Assembly: GCF_041228405.1 (NCBI RefSeq)
Contig: NZ_CP133888.1
Location: forward strand, 2,852,001-2,916,000
DNA from: Salinilacustrithrix flava
GTDB taxonomy: Bacteria > Actinomycetota > Acidimicrobiia > Acidimicrobiales > Salinilacustritrichaceae
DNA length: 64,000 nucleotides
Reading direction: 5' to 3'
A model generated the notes under the pieces. The model was not told the DNA's origin. It saw only the letters and a list, made by a program, of their open reading frames with translations, and did not search any database. Shown in pieces: positions 52,522 through 60,372 of this stretch (position 1 is its first letter; every line of letters starts with the position of its first letter). Made by a program: the position numbers and the translations under genes.

Positions 52522-53019
52522 TTGGACGCTCGCGCCGACATCCTGGACCTCACCGGCGACCTCCCGGCGCAGCACCTGAGCGCCGGCGAGGTCCTGTTCG
52601 GGCAGGGCGCGGCCGACGAGCGGTCGGTCGCGGTCCTCGTCGAGGGAGCCCTGCGGGTGGAGCTCGACGGCGTCGAGCTGGCCCAGATCACGGTGCCGGG
52701 GGCGTTCGTCGGAGAGATCGGCGCGCTGCTGGGCGGCGCCCGGACGGCGACGGTGGTCGCCACCGCCGACACGGTCGTGCGGGTGATCGGTGACCCGGAG
52801 GCGTTCTTCCGGGACGACCCCCGCCTCGGGCTGGAGCTGGCCCGCCAGCTGGCGGGGCGGCTCCAGCGCCTGCTCGCCTACCTCGGCGACGTCCGGTCGC
52901 AGTACGCCGGTTCCGAGGGGCACCTCGGCGTCCTCGACTCGGTGCTGGGCAAGATCGCGTCGCGCCCGGCGGTCGACATCGAACCCGGCTCCGATCGCGA
53001 CGCCGACTACGACGCCTGA
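52522..53019 (+). CDS. Cyclic-nucleotide-binding (Crp-like) single-domain protein
   Basis: A 165-residue protein with only the cNMP-binding beta roll: LSAGEVLFGQGAADERSVAV, LVEGALRVELDG, VPGAFVGEIGALLGGARTAT, then a C-terminal helix. There is no DNA-binding helix-turn-helix, so it is not a transcription factor of the Crp class. Whether it binds a nucleotide is uncertain: the phosphate-binding cassette GEIGALLGGARTAT keeps the Arg-Thr pair. TTG start, 8 nt after moxR, same transcript. It may sense a ligand for the MoxR/VWA system. Confidence 0.82.
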   Translation: MDARADILDLTGDLPAQHLSAGEVLFGQGAADERSVAVLVEGALRVELDGVELAQITVPGAFVGEIGALLGGARTATVVATADTVVRVIGDPEAFFRDDPRLGLELARQLAGRLQRLLAYLGDVRSQYAGSEGHLGVLDSVLGKIASRPAVDIEPGSDRDADYDA

Positions 53020-53738
53020 GCCTCGCCGAGGTCGATCGTGCCCTGGCCCTGGAGCGACCACCACTCGGCTCGACCCGCGGACAGGTCGAGCAGCACGTGG
53101 GCGGGGATCGGGCCGGTCTGGAACCCGCTGTTGAACAGCCAGGTGCCCTCGCGCTGTTCGAACCAGGCGCCGCCGTCAACGTAGGGCGCTTGGTGGATGT
53201 GGCCGCACAGCACGACGTCGGGGTGGTGCCGGTCCAGCAGGCGCGGGAGCTCGGGGTCGCCGAAGTGGCGGGAACCGGTCCACGAGAGCGGCCCCTCCGG
53301 TGGGCCGTGGTACACCCACAGCCAGCGATCGCTTCGCCTCGCCTCTGCCAGGGCGAGGCCGGCCTCCATGCGGGCCAGGCTGTGGGGCCCTTCCCACCAG
53401 GGGCACGCGGTGACGAGCCAGTCGGCCACCTCGACCGAGTCGCCGTCGACGACGACGCCGGCCCCTCGAGCCTCGGTGATCCACGCCGTGGCCTTCTCGC
53501 CCTCGGCGGTGCGGTGATCGAGATCGTGGTTCCCCGAGCACACGACGGTGGTCGTCCGGTCCGCCATGCGGGTGAGGTACTCGAGCACGACCGCGATCTG
53601 CGCATCCAGGGGCAGCGCGGACCCCACGTCGAGGACATCCCCGGCGATGGCAACCAGATCGACACCGGCCGCTTCGGCGAGGACCCAGTCGAGCTTGCGC
53701 AGGTCGTAGTGGAGGTCCGAGACCAGCAACGTTCGCAA
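53007..53738 (-). CDS. Calcineurin-like metallophosphoesterase
   Basis: A 243-residue enzyme with the metallophosphoesterase motifs in order: SDLHYDL, GDVLDVG, GNHDLDH, VYHGPPE and CGHIHQAP. The natural substrate is unknown. The TTG at 53738 is chosen because CAGACT lies 6 nt before it, a common leaderless box here, and because the fold begins at once (RTLLVSDLHYD). It is convergent with and overlaps the preceding gene end by 13 nt, and is divergent from the VWA gene. Confidence 0.9.
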   Translation of the reverse strand: MRTLLVSDLHYDLRKLDWVLAEAAGVDLVAIAGDVLDVGSALPLDAQIAVVLEYLTRMADRTTTVVCSGNHDLDHRTAEGEKATAWITEARGAGVVVDGDSVEVADWLVTACPWWEGPHSLARMEAGLALAEARRSDRWLWVYHGPPEGPLSWTGSRHFGDPELPRLLDRHHPDVVLCGHIHQAPYVDGGAWFEQREGTWLFNSGFQTGPIPAHVLLDLSAGRAEWWSLQGQGTIDLGEAQAS

Positions 53739-53788
53739 GGACGGAGTCTGGCACGGCGCGTGCCACGACCTGCCTCGGCACGCATCCA

Positions 53789-53804
53789 TTGACCGAACGG
53801 TCAA
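53789..53804. promoter_or_regulatory. Perfect palindrome over the -35 box of the VWA gene
   Basis: TTGACCGAACGGTCAA: the same 7-bp arms as at 51553 with a different 2-nt centre. It overlaps the -35 TTGACC; the -10 TACCCT (53815-53820) lies 20 nt further and 6 nt before the GTG. It also lies upstream of the divergent phosphoesterase. Confidence 0.7.
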
Positions 53805-53826
53805 GTATCAGGGCTACCCTGGGGAC

Positions 53827-55338
53827 GTGACGCCGCGACCACCGACGCAGACGGACGCCGACCCGGAGCTGGAGCTCGGCGCCGGCGAGGCGATCAGCGA
53901 GCTGCTGGCCGGGTTCATCCAGGAGCTGCGTGAGGCCGGCCTGCCGGTCAGCCTCACCGAGAACCTGGACGCCATGGAGGCGGTCAAGCACATCCCCCTC
54001 GAGGACCGCGAGGCGTTCAAGTACGCGCTCGCCGCCACGCTGGTGAAGAACAACGCCCACTGGCGCGCCTTCGAGACCGTGTTCGAGGTGTACTTCAGCT
54101 ACCGGGGCCCGGAGTACGAGCTCGACCCCGACAGCGACCTGGCCCAGGCCATCGACGAGCTCATGGAGCAGCTCCAGGGCGACCAGGGCGAGGACGGGGA
54201 CCAGTCGGGCGGCGGTGGCGCCATGGACGCCATGACGCCTGAAGAGATCGCCCAGATGCTGATGAAGGCGCTCCAGCAGGGTGACAACGGCATGATGCGC
54301 GCCGTCGCCCGCCAGTCGGTGAAGCGCTTCGCCGGGATGGAGCCGGGCCGCCCCGTCGGGGGCACCTACTACCTGTACCGCACGCTGCGGCACCTCGACC
54401 TCGACAACCTGCTCGAGCAGCTCATGGAGCAGGCCCGCCAGCAGAGCCCCGAGCCGCTGAGCCAGCTCGAGGAGCGCCTCGAGCGCGACGAGTACGAGAC
54501 CCGCATCGACAAGCTGAAGCAGGAGATCGAGTCCGAGATCCGCCGACGCCTGGTGGCCGACCGGGGCGTCGAGGCCATGGCCCGCACGCTGCGCAAGCCG
54601 CTGCCCGAGGACATCGACTTCATGCACGCGTCGCGCGAGGAGATGGTGGTGCTGCGCAAGGCGCTGCAGCCCCTCGCCCGCAAGCTGGCCGTGCGCCTGG
54701 CCCGCAAGCGCCGTCACGGCCGCAAGGGCCCGCTCGACTTCCGCAGCACCATCCGCCACTCGCTGTCCTACGGCGGCGTGCCGGCCGAGCCGAAGTTCCG
54801 CTACCCCCGGCCGTCGAAGCCCGAGATCTTCGTCGTGGCCGACATCTCCGGGTCGGTGGCCTCCTTCGCCCGCTTCACGCTGCACCTCGTGTACGCGATC
54901 CAGGGCCAGTTCTCCAAGGTCCGGGCCTTCGTGTTCATCGACGGCATCGACGAGGTCACCCACCTGTTCGAGGGCGTCGAGGACATCACCGAGGCGGTGC
55001 ACCGGGTGAACACCGAGGCCGACGTGGTCTGGGTCGACGGGCACTCCGACTACGGGCACGCATTCGAGGTGTTCTGGAGCCGCTACGGCAAGGACGTGGG
55101 GCCCAAGACCACCGTGCTGCTGCTCGGCGACGCCCGGAACAACTACCACGCGTCCCAGTCCTGGGTCGTCAAGGACATGCAGCACCGGGCCCGCCACGTG
55201 TACTGGATGAACCCGGAGCCGAAGTCCTACTGGGACACGGGCGACTCGATCATCAGCGAGTACGCCGGGTACTGCGACGGCGTGTACGAGGTGCGCAACC
55301 TGCGCCAGCTCGAGCGCTTCGTGGACATCCTCGAGTAG
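53827..55338 (+). CDS. CoxE-like VWA-domain protein
   Basis: A 503-residue cytoplasmic protein. The N-terminal part resembles CoxE/YeiM-type proteins (GFIQELREAGLPVSLTENLD). A long charged helical region follows, then a VWA domain from about residue 335 with the MIDAS motif VADISGSVASF, later GHSDYGHAF and LLLGDARNN. It is the expected partner of the MoxR ATPase at 51590; the pair is separated by two genes but shares the palindromic operator. The client enzyme is not in view. Confidence 0.9.
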   Translation: MTPRPPTQTDADPELELGAGEAISELLAGFIQELREAGLPVSLTENLDAMEAVKHIPLEDREAFKYALAATLVKNNAHWRAFETVFEVYFSYRGPEYELDPDSDLAQAIDELMEQLQGDQGEDGDQSGGGGAMDAMTPEEIAQMLMKALQQGDNGMMRAVARQSVKRFAGMEPGRPVGGTYYLYRTLRHLDLDNLLEQLMEQARQQSPEPLSQLEERLERDEYETRIDKLKQEIESEIRRRLVADRGVEAMARTLRKPLPEDIDFMHASREEMVVLRKALQPLARKLAVRLARKRRHGRKGPLDFRSTIRHSLSYGGVPAEPKFRYPRPSKPEIFVVADISGSVASFARFTLHLVYAIQGQFSKVRAFVFIDGIDEVTHLFEGVEDITEAVHRVNTEADVVWVDGHSDYGHAFEVFWSRYGKDVGPKTTVLLLGDARNNYHASQSWVVKDMQHRARHVYWMNPEPKSYWDTGDSIISEYAGYCDGVYEVRNLRQLERFVDILE

Positions 55339-55508
55339 GCGACGGGCTCGCCACTTCTTTCGCGCAGGGTCACGTGGACCCGAGCAGGAGGTGGCTACGG
55401 TGTTGCCGAAGTATGACGGTGCAGTCGCGTTCCGTTACGCTTTCGCAACACTCGCCGGACCGCTCGACGGCCCGACCGCCTGACCCCCACCAGGACCCAC
55501 CCCACCGC

Positions 55509-56735
55509 ATGCTCCACCACCTCCGCCTCCGACGCCGCGTCGGTCCCGCCCTCGCCGTGCTCGGCCTCCTGGCCGGTTCGTTCGCCATGTCCCTCGCTGC
55601 GCCCGACGAGGCCCGGGCCGACACCGCGTCCGAACGGGCCGAGGTCCAGCGCAAGCGAGCAGCCGTCGCGTCCGAGATCGACACGCTCCGGGCCACGAAC
55701 GCGCAGGTCGAAGCGGCGCTGAGCGCCCTGAACAGCAACGTTGCGACCCAGACCGCAGCCCTGCGCGACGCCGAGCGCCGCTCGGCCGAGGCCGATGCCG
55801 CCCTGACCCGGGCCACCGAGCTGGTCGTGGCCAAGCAGGCCGAGATCGCCGCCCTCGACGAAGCGGTCAAGGACCTCGCCGTCGAAACCTTCATCCGGCC
55901 CCCGTCCTCGGCCAGCCTCGTGGACTCCCTGGAGTCCGAGACGATCGGCGAGGCCGAACTGAAGCAGTCCCTGCTCGAGGCCAAGTCGTCGTCGCAGCTC
56001 GACGCCCTCGACCAGCTCGACCGGGCCCGCGAGGACCTCGAGCTCGCCCAGGCCGCAGCCGAGGACGCGGCCGCTGCCGCCGAGCGGGAGCAGGCCGCCG
56101 TCGACGCCCGCCTGGACGAGGTCACCGTGGCCCGGGACCAGCAGGCCAAGGTCGTCGCCGAGGTCGAGTCCCGCCTCGACCGCCAGCTCGCCGAGGCCGC
56201 GGTCCTCGACCAGCAGGACCAGGCGCTGGGCGCCCAGCTCGCCGCCGAGCAGGCCGCACTCGCCAAGCGCCTCGCCGCGCAGCGAGCCGCGGCGGCCGCC
56301 GCCCAGCGATCCAGCGGCCCGGTCACCATCAGCATCACCGGCTCGGGCAGCATCGTGTCGGTGCGGGGCATCCGCATCCACCAGAGCATCGCCGACAACC
56401 TGGCCGGCCTCCTGTCGGCTGCCCAGTCCGACGGCATCAGCCTGAGCGGCTGGGGCTACCGGGACTCCCAGCGCCAGATCCAGCTGCGCCGCCAGAACTG
56501 CGGCTCCAGCAACTACGCCGTGTACCAGATGTCGCCGAGCGCCTGCAGCCCACCCACCGCCCGGCCCGGCGCCTCGAACCACGAGCGCGGCCTCGCCGTG
56601 GACTTCACCTACGGCGGGAGCACCATCAAGTCCCGCAGCTCACCGGCCTTCCAGTGGCTCCGGGCCAACGCCGCCCGCTACGGCTTCTACAACCTGCCCA
56701 GCGAGCCCTGGCACTGGTCCGTCAACGGCAACTGA
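55509..56735 (+). CDS. Exported coiled-coil D-Ala-D-Ala carboxypeptidase (peptidase M15/VanY type)
   Basis: A 408-residue secreted protein. A signal peptide (VGPALAVLGLLAGSFAMSLA, ending near ARADT) is followed by a coiled coil of about 200 residues (AEVQRKRAAVASEIDTLRA to LAAQRAAAAAAQ), as in PcsB/RipA-type wall hydrolases. The C-terminal M15 domain has the zinc ligands in SNHERGLAVDF and EPWHWS. ATG 55509 fits the signal peptide; longer starts lack a signal. The 170 nt upstream hold a possible promoter (TACGCT) but no riboswitch that I can recognise. Confidence 0.9.
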   Translation: MLHHLRLRRRVGPALAVLGLLAGSFAMSLAAPDEARADTASERAEVQRKRAAVASEIDTLRATNAQVEAALSALNSNVATQTAALRDAERRSAEADAALTRATELVVAKQAEIAALDEAVKDLAVETFIRPPSSASLVDSLESETIGEAELKQSLLEAKSSSQLDALDQLDRAREDLELAQAAAEDAAAAAEREQAAVDARLDEVTVARDQQAKVVAEVESRLDRQLAEAAVLDQQDQALGAQLAAEQAALAKRLAAQRAAAAAAQRSSGPVTISITGSGSIVSVRGIRIHQSIADNLAGLLSAAQSDGISLSGWGYRDSQRQIQLRRQNCGSSNYAVYQMSPSACSPPTARPGASNHERGLAVDFTYGGSTIKSRSSPAFQWLRANAARYGFYNLPSEPWHWSVNGN

Positions 56736-56739
56736 GAAC

Positions 56740-56790
56740 GGAAATCCCGTGGATCGTGACCACTCCGTGGTCACGATCCACGGGATTTCC
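56740..56790. terminator. Perfect 24-bp hairpin between convergent genes
   Basis: The arms 56740-56763 and 56767-56790 are exact reverse complements with a TCC loop. The stem starts 5 nt after the stop of the M15 peptidase gene and ends directly against the stop of the convergent hydrolase gene. Such length and perfection is unusual for a simple terminator and it is unlike the dispersed palindromic element. Confidence 0.75.
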
Positions 56791-57663
56791 CTACCGCGCG
56801 ACGTGCTCGGCGACGAGCGCGGCGACCACGTCGGGCTGCGCGGCGGGAAGCCAGTGGCCGGCGTCCACGTCGACGCGGCGGAGATCCGAGCAGTGCCGGC
56901 CGAGGTCGTCGAGCAGGCCGGGCATCACGTAGCGGTCGCGGGTGGCCACGATGAGCAGGACCGGGACATCCGTGCGGCGCTCCTGGGGGTGGCTCAGGCG
57001 GGGCCGCACGTTGCGGCGGTAGAGCTCCACGCCGTTGGCGCCGTCCTCGGGCAGGGTCGGTCCCGGCTGGGCCTGGTGGCCGAGTCCCTCGACCCGGGTC
57101 AGGTAGCGCCGGAACGGGCGCTCGGCGACGTGGCGCCAGCCGAAGGGGGCGATGCCGGGCAGCTGGAAGAAGGCCACGTACCACGAGTGCAGCCCCTGGC
57201 GGAGCAGCTCCCGTCGGCCGCCGCCCTCACCGGCGCGCCGGGACCGGAGCCAGTGCCCGACGTGGTCGAGGCTCGGCCCGGACATGGACGTGTACGTGGC
57301 CAGCCGATCGCCCAGCGCAGCCGTGCAGACCGGCTCCCAGGCCTGGACCGAGCCCCAGTCGTGGCCGACGACGTGGACGGGACCGTCCGGGCAGGTGGCG
57401 TCGACGACGGCGACCAGGTCCTCGCTGAGGCGGGCCAGGTCGTAGCCGGCCCGGTCCCGGGGGACCTCGGAGGCGCCGGCCCCGCGCACGTCGTAGGTGA
57501 CGACGTGGTGGGAGGCGGAGAGCTCGGCCGCCACGCCGTCCCAGACGTGGTGGGTGTCGGGGTAGCCGTGGACGAGCACCACCGTGGGATCGGTGGGATC
57601 GCCGCGCTCCCAGACGGCCAGCGACAGGCCGTCGGCGCTCGTGACGGTGCGGTGGTCGGTCAT
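56791..57663 (-). CDS. Alpha/beta hydrolase (epoxide-hydrolase-like)
   Basis: A 290-residue alpha/beta hydrolase. The oxyanion motif is HGYPDTHHVW, the nucleophile elbow is GHDWGS with Asp as nucleophile, as in epoxide hydrolases and haloalkane dehalogenases, and the catalytic His lies in DAGHWLP near the C terminus. The precise substrate is unknown. TACGGT lies exactly 6 nt before the ATG, so it has its own leaderless promoter behind cysH. Confidence 0.9.
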   Translation of the reverse strand: MTDHRTVTSADGLSLAVWERGDPTDPTVVLVHGYPDTHHVWDGVAAELSASHHVVTYDVRGAGASEVPRDRAGYDLARLSEDLVAVVDATCPDGPVHVVGHDWGSVQAWEPVCTAALGDRLATYTSMSGPSLDHVGHWLRSRRAGEGGGRRELLRQGLHSWYVAFFQLPGIAPFGWRHVAERPFRRYLTRVEGLGHQAQPGPTLPEDGANGVELYRRNVRPRLSHPQERRTDVPVLLIVATRDRYVMPGLLDDLGRHCSDLRRVDVDAGHWLPAAQPDVVAALVAEHVAR

Positions 57664-57697
57664 GGCGAGACCGTACCCAGGTCGACGAAGGCGACAC

Positions 57698-58387
57698 TCA
57701 GCCGTGCAGGCCGCACTCCGTCTTGGTCTTCCCCCGCCAGCGCCCGGCGCGGGCGTCCTCGCCCGGGGCGACCTTCTCGGTGCAGGGCATGCAGCCGATG
57801 GAGCCGTAGCCCTGGGTGAGCAGCGGGTTGAACGGCACGTCGTGGGCGTCGATGTAGGCCTCCACGTCGGCGTCGGTCCACTGGGCGATCGGGTTGACCT
57901 TGACCAGCCCGCGCAGGTCCCGGCCGACCACGTGGGCCGTGGCGCGGGTGTCGGCCTCGGCCCGGCGGATGCCGCTCATCCACGCGGCCTTGCCGGCGAG
58001 GGCACGGTCGAGCTGCTGGACCTTCAGCGCGGAGCAGCAGTTGTCCGGATCGGTCTTCCAGAGCAGCTCGGTGTTCTCCGGCGCCGTCATGATCTTCATG
58101 TTCAATCCGTAGCGGCGCCGCACGGTCTCCACCGTGGCCAGCGTCTCGGGGAAGTGGTAGCCGGTGTCGATGAAGACCACCTCGATGGCCGGGTCGACCT
58201 TCACGGCGAGGTCGATCAGCACGGCGTCGTTCATCGACGCGGTGAGGCACAGGTGGGGGCCGAAGGCGTCGGCGGCCCAGGCGATGATCTTGGACGCGGG
58301 TGCGTGCTCCAGCTCAGCGTTGACCTCGACGAGCTCGTCGTCGGTGAAGGAGTGGCGCTGGCTGGGGAACGGGAGGGTGACGCTCAT
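57698..58387 (-). CDS. cysH: Phosphoadenylyl-/adenylyl-sulfate reductase (APS reductase type)
   Basis: A 229-residue enzyme of assimilatory sulfate reduction that makes sulfite. The iron-sulfur cysteines 117, 118, 199 and 202 (NCCSALK and GCMPC) identify the APS-using [4Fe-4S] type found in mycobacteria, and catalytic Cys225 sits in the KTECGLHG tail. It follows the sulfite/nitrite reductase gene by 54 nt on the same strand, as in M. tuberculosis nirA-cysH. Confidence 0.95.
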   Translation of the reverse strand: MSVTLPFPSQRHSFTDDELVEVNAELEHAPASKIIAWAADAFGPHLCLTASMNDAVLIDLAVKVDPAIEVVFIDTGYHFPETLATVETVRRRYGLNMKIMTAPENTELLWKTDPDNCCSALKVQQLDRALAGKAAWMSGIRRAEADTRATAHVVGRDLRGLVKVNPIAQWTDADVEAYIDAHDVPFNPLLTQGYGSIGCMPCTEKVAPGEDARAGRWRGKTKTECGLHG

Positions 58388-58441
58388 CGGGAGGGGGCTT
58401 CCGGGTCGGAGTGGGCAGGTGGGGGAGCGGTGGGGCGGCGC

Positions 58442-60217
58442 TCAGGTGGCGCACTCGGACTCGCCGATCTCCTTCACGTAGGGCCCGGTCTCGCCGTAGT
58501 CGACGTAGAAGTCCGGCGCCTCCTCGTAGTCCGGGAACGCATCCAGCTCCTTGAGCTCCTCGGCGATGGCCTTGGCCCCGCCGGCGCGGTCCATCCACGC
58601 CCGGAAGTCCTCGCCGGCCACCCGCTCGGCGGCGAAGCGGCGCACGACGCGCACGGCTGCCTCCGGGGCGTTCTTGGCCGGCAGGCGGAGGGCCTTGTCG
58701 CCGAAGTGGATCTGCTCCTGGCCGACGTAGCCGCCGAGCAGCATCTGGTAGCCGGGCGCGGAGCGGCCGTTGGCCCGGCGCTCCACGCCGTGGAACCCGA
58801 TGTCGGAGATGTGGTGCTGCCCGCAGGAGTTGGTGCAGCCCGAGATGTTCGTGCGCACCCCGCCGACCTCGGCCAGACCGGCCTCCTCGAGGGCCTCGCC
58901 GATCGCGCTGGCCAGCCCGCGGGACTGGGTGACGGCCAGGTTGCAGGTGTCGGCGCCGGGGCAGGCCACGACGTCGCGAGCCAGCTCGGCGCCGGGCTCG
59001 GCCATTCCGATGGCGGCGAGCCGGTCGTAGAGGATCGGCAGCTGCTCCTCGGACAGGCCCCGGTACACCAGGTTCTGGCGGTTGGTGATGCGCACCTCGG
59101 CGTCGAGGTCCCGCTGGATCTGGGCCAGGGCCCGGAACTGCTCGGAGGTGACGTCGCCGAGCCGGGACCAGGCGTAGACCGACACGGTGCCCTTGGCGTT
59201 GCCCCGGACGACGTTGGCGTCCTCCCAGGCCTCGTAGGCGCCACGGCGACGCAGCGTGACGTTCACGCCCTGGCCGACGGGGGTGGGGGCGGTGCCGGCG
59301 GCGACGCCGGCAGCCGTGTCGCCGTGCTTCTCGACCAGCTCGGGCACGCCGCCCGGCCACGACGAGGAGGCCACGAGGAAGGCGCGCTCCTTGAGGATGC
59401 GCCCCTGCAGCTCCTCCCAGCCCATGGTGTCGACGAGCCACTTCATGCGGGCCCGCAGCTTGTTGTCGCGGAAGCCGTGGTTGTTGAACACCCGCAGGAT
59501 CGCCTCGATCGTCTCGAGGAGGCGGTGCCGGGGGGTGAACTCCTCGAGGGCGAGGGCCGGGTGGGGGTTGGCGCCGAGGCCGCCGGCCACGAACACCCGG
59601 AAGCCGGCCTCGAGGGTGCCGTCCTCGTGCTGGTGGGTGACGGCGATGACGCCGACGTCGTTGAACATGGCCTGGCCGCAGTCGGTGGCGCAGCCGGAGA
59701 AGTTGATCTTGAACTTGCGGGGGAGGCGCTGCACGAGCGGGTTGCGCAGGAAGTGCTCGTGGGTGGCCTGGGCCCAGGCCGAGATGTCGAGCACCTCGTG
59801 GGGGCAGGCACCGGCCAGGTGGCACCCCTGCACGTTGCGGTTCGTGTCGCCGCACGCCTCGCGGCTGGTCATCCCGACCACGGCGAGGTCGCGCATCACG
59901 TCGGGGATGCGCTCCAGCGGCACGAAGTGGAACTGCACGTTCTGGCGCGTGGTGATGTGACCCCAGCCGCGGCTGTAGGTGTCCGCGATGTGAGCCATCA
60001 TGTCCAGCTGGGCCGGCCCGATCTTGCCGTAGGGGATCTTGACCCGGACCATCTGGTTCGTGCCGCCCTGGCGCTGGCCGTAGACGCCGTTGGTGAGGCG
60101 GAAGACCCGGAAGGCGTCCTCGGGCAGCGTGCCGTCGAGGTAGGCGGCCAGCTGGGTCTCGAACTTGGCGATGTCGGCGGCCTGCTCGGGGTCGAGCACG
60201 ATCTCGTGACGCTGCAT
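58442..60217 (-). CDS. Ferredoxin-dependent sulfite/nitrite reductase (siroheme, NirA/SirA type)
   Basis: A 591-residue siroheme/[4Fe-4S] reductase that converts sulfite to sulfide (or nitrite to ammonia). It contains two ferrodoxin-like half repeats and the cluster cysteines in ACPGADTCNLAV and SGCTNSCGQHH, plus earlier HLAGACPHE and SGCATDCGQ. With cysH downstream, sulfite is the likely substrate. ATG 60217 is used, with GGGGATCCCC just upstream. The promoter and a palindrome lie at 60247-60290. Confidence 0.93.
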   Translation of the reverse strand: MQRHEIVLDPEQAADIAKFETQLAAYLDGTLPEDAFRVFRLTNGVYGQRQGGTNQMVRVKIPYGKIGPAQLDMMAHIADTYSRGWGHITTRQNVQFHFVPLERIPDVMRDLAVVGMTSREACGDTNRNVQGCHLAGACPHEVLDISAWAQATHEHFLRNPLVQRLPRKFKINFSGCATDCGQAMFNDVGVIAVTHQHEDGTLEAGFRVFVAGGLGANPHPALALEEFTPRHRLLETIEAILRVFNNHGFRDNKLRARMKWLVDTMGWEELQGRILKERAFLVASSSWPGGVPELVEKHGDTAAGVAAGTAPTPVGQGVNVTLRRRGAYEAWEDANVVRGNAKGTVSVYAWSRLGDVTSEQFRALAQIQRDLDAEVRITNRQNLVYRGLSEEQLPILYDRLAAIGMAEPGAELARDVVACPGADTCNLAVTQSRGLASAIGEALEEAGLAEVGGVRTNISGCTNSCGQHHISDIGFHGVERRANGRSAPGYQMLLGGYVGQEQIHFGDKALRLPAKNAPEAAVRVVRRFAAERVAGEDFRAWMDRAGGAKAIAEELKELDAFPDYEEAPDFYVDYGETGPYVKEIGESECAT

Positions 60218-60246
60218 GTTGGGGGATCCCCTCGGGTGTCCGGGAA

Positions 60247-60267
60247 ACCTGACCACCTCGGTCAGGT
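60247..60267. promoter_or_regulatory. Palindromic operator candidate of the sulfur-assimilation operon
   Basis: ACCTGACC-N5-GGTCAGGT, perfect 8-bp arms, overlapping the -10 and start region of the nirA-cysH promoter. This fits repressor control by sulfur or redox status; the regulator is unknown. Confidence 0.6.
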
Positions 60268-60290
60268 ATTGCACGACGGCAGTGTGTCAA
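60263..60290 (-). promoter_or_regulatory. Promoter of the sulfite reductase-cysH operon
   Basis: On the minus strand a consensus TTGACA (60290-60285) is followed after 16 nt by TACCTG (60268-60263), leaving a leader of about 40 nt. It is one of the best -35/-10 pairs in the window. Confidence 0.65.
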
Positions 60291-60372
60291 ACCCGACCGA
60301 CCAGATCAACATTCCCGATTGTCCGGTGGAATCCGCGCAGATGTCTGCTGGGTGCCCCTCCGCCGGCGACAC

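Noticed and set aside
55339..55508. A possible riboswitch (for example ydaO/c-di-AMP) before the M15 peptidase
   Set aside because: Actinobacterial wall hydrolases often carry one, but I could not find its conserved core in these 170 nt.
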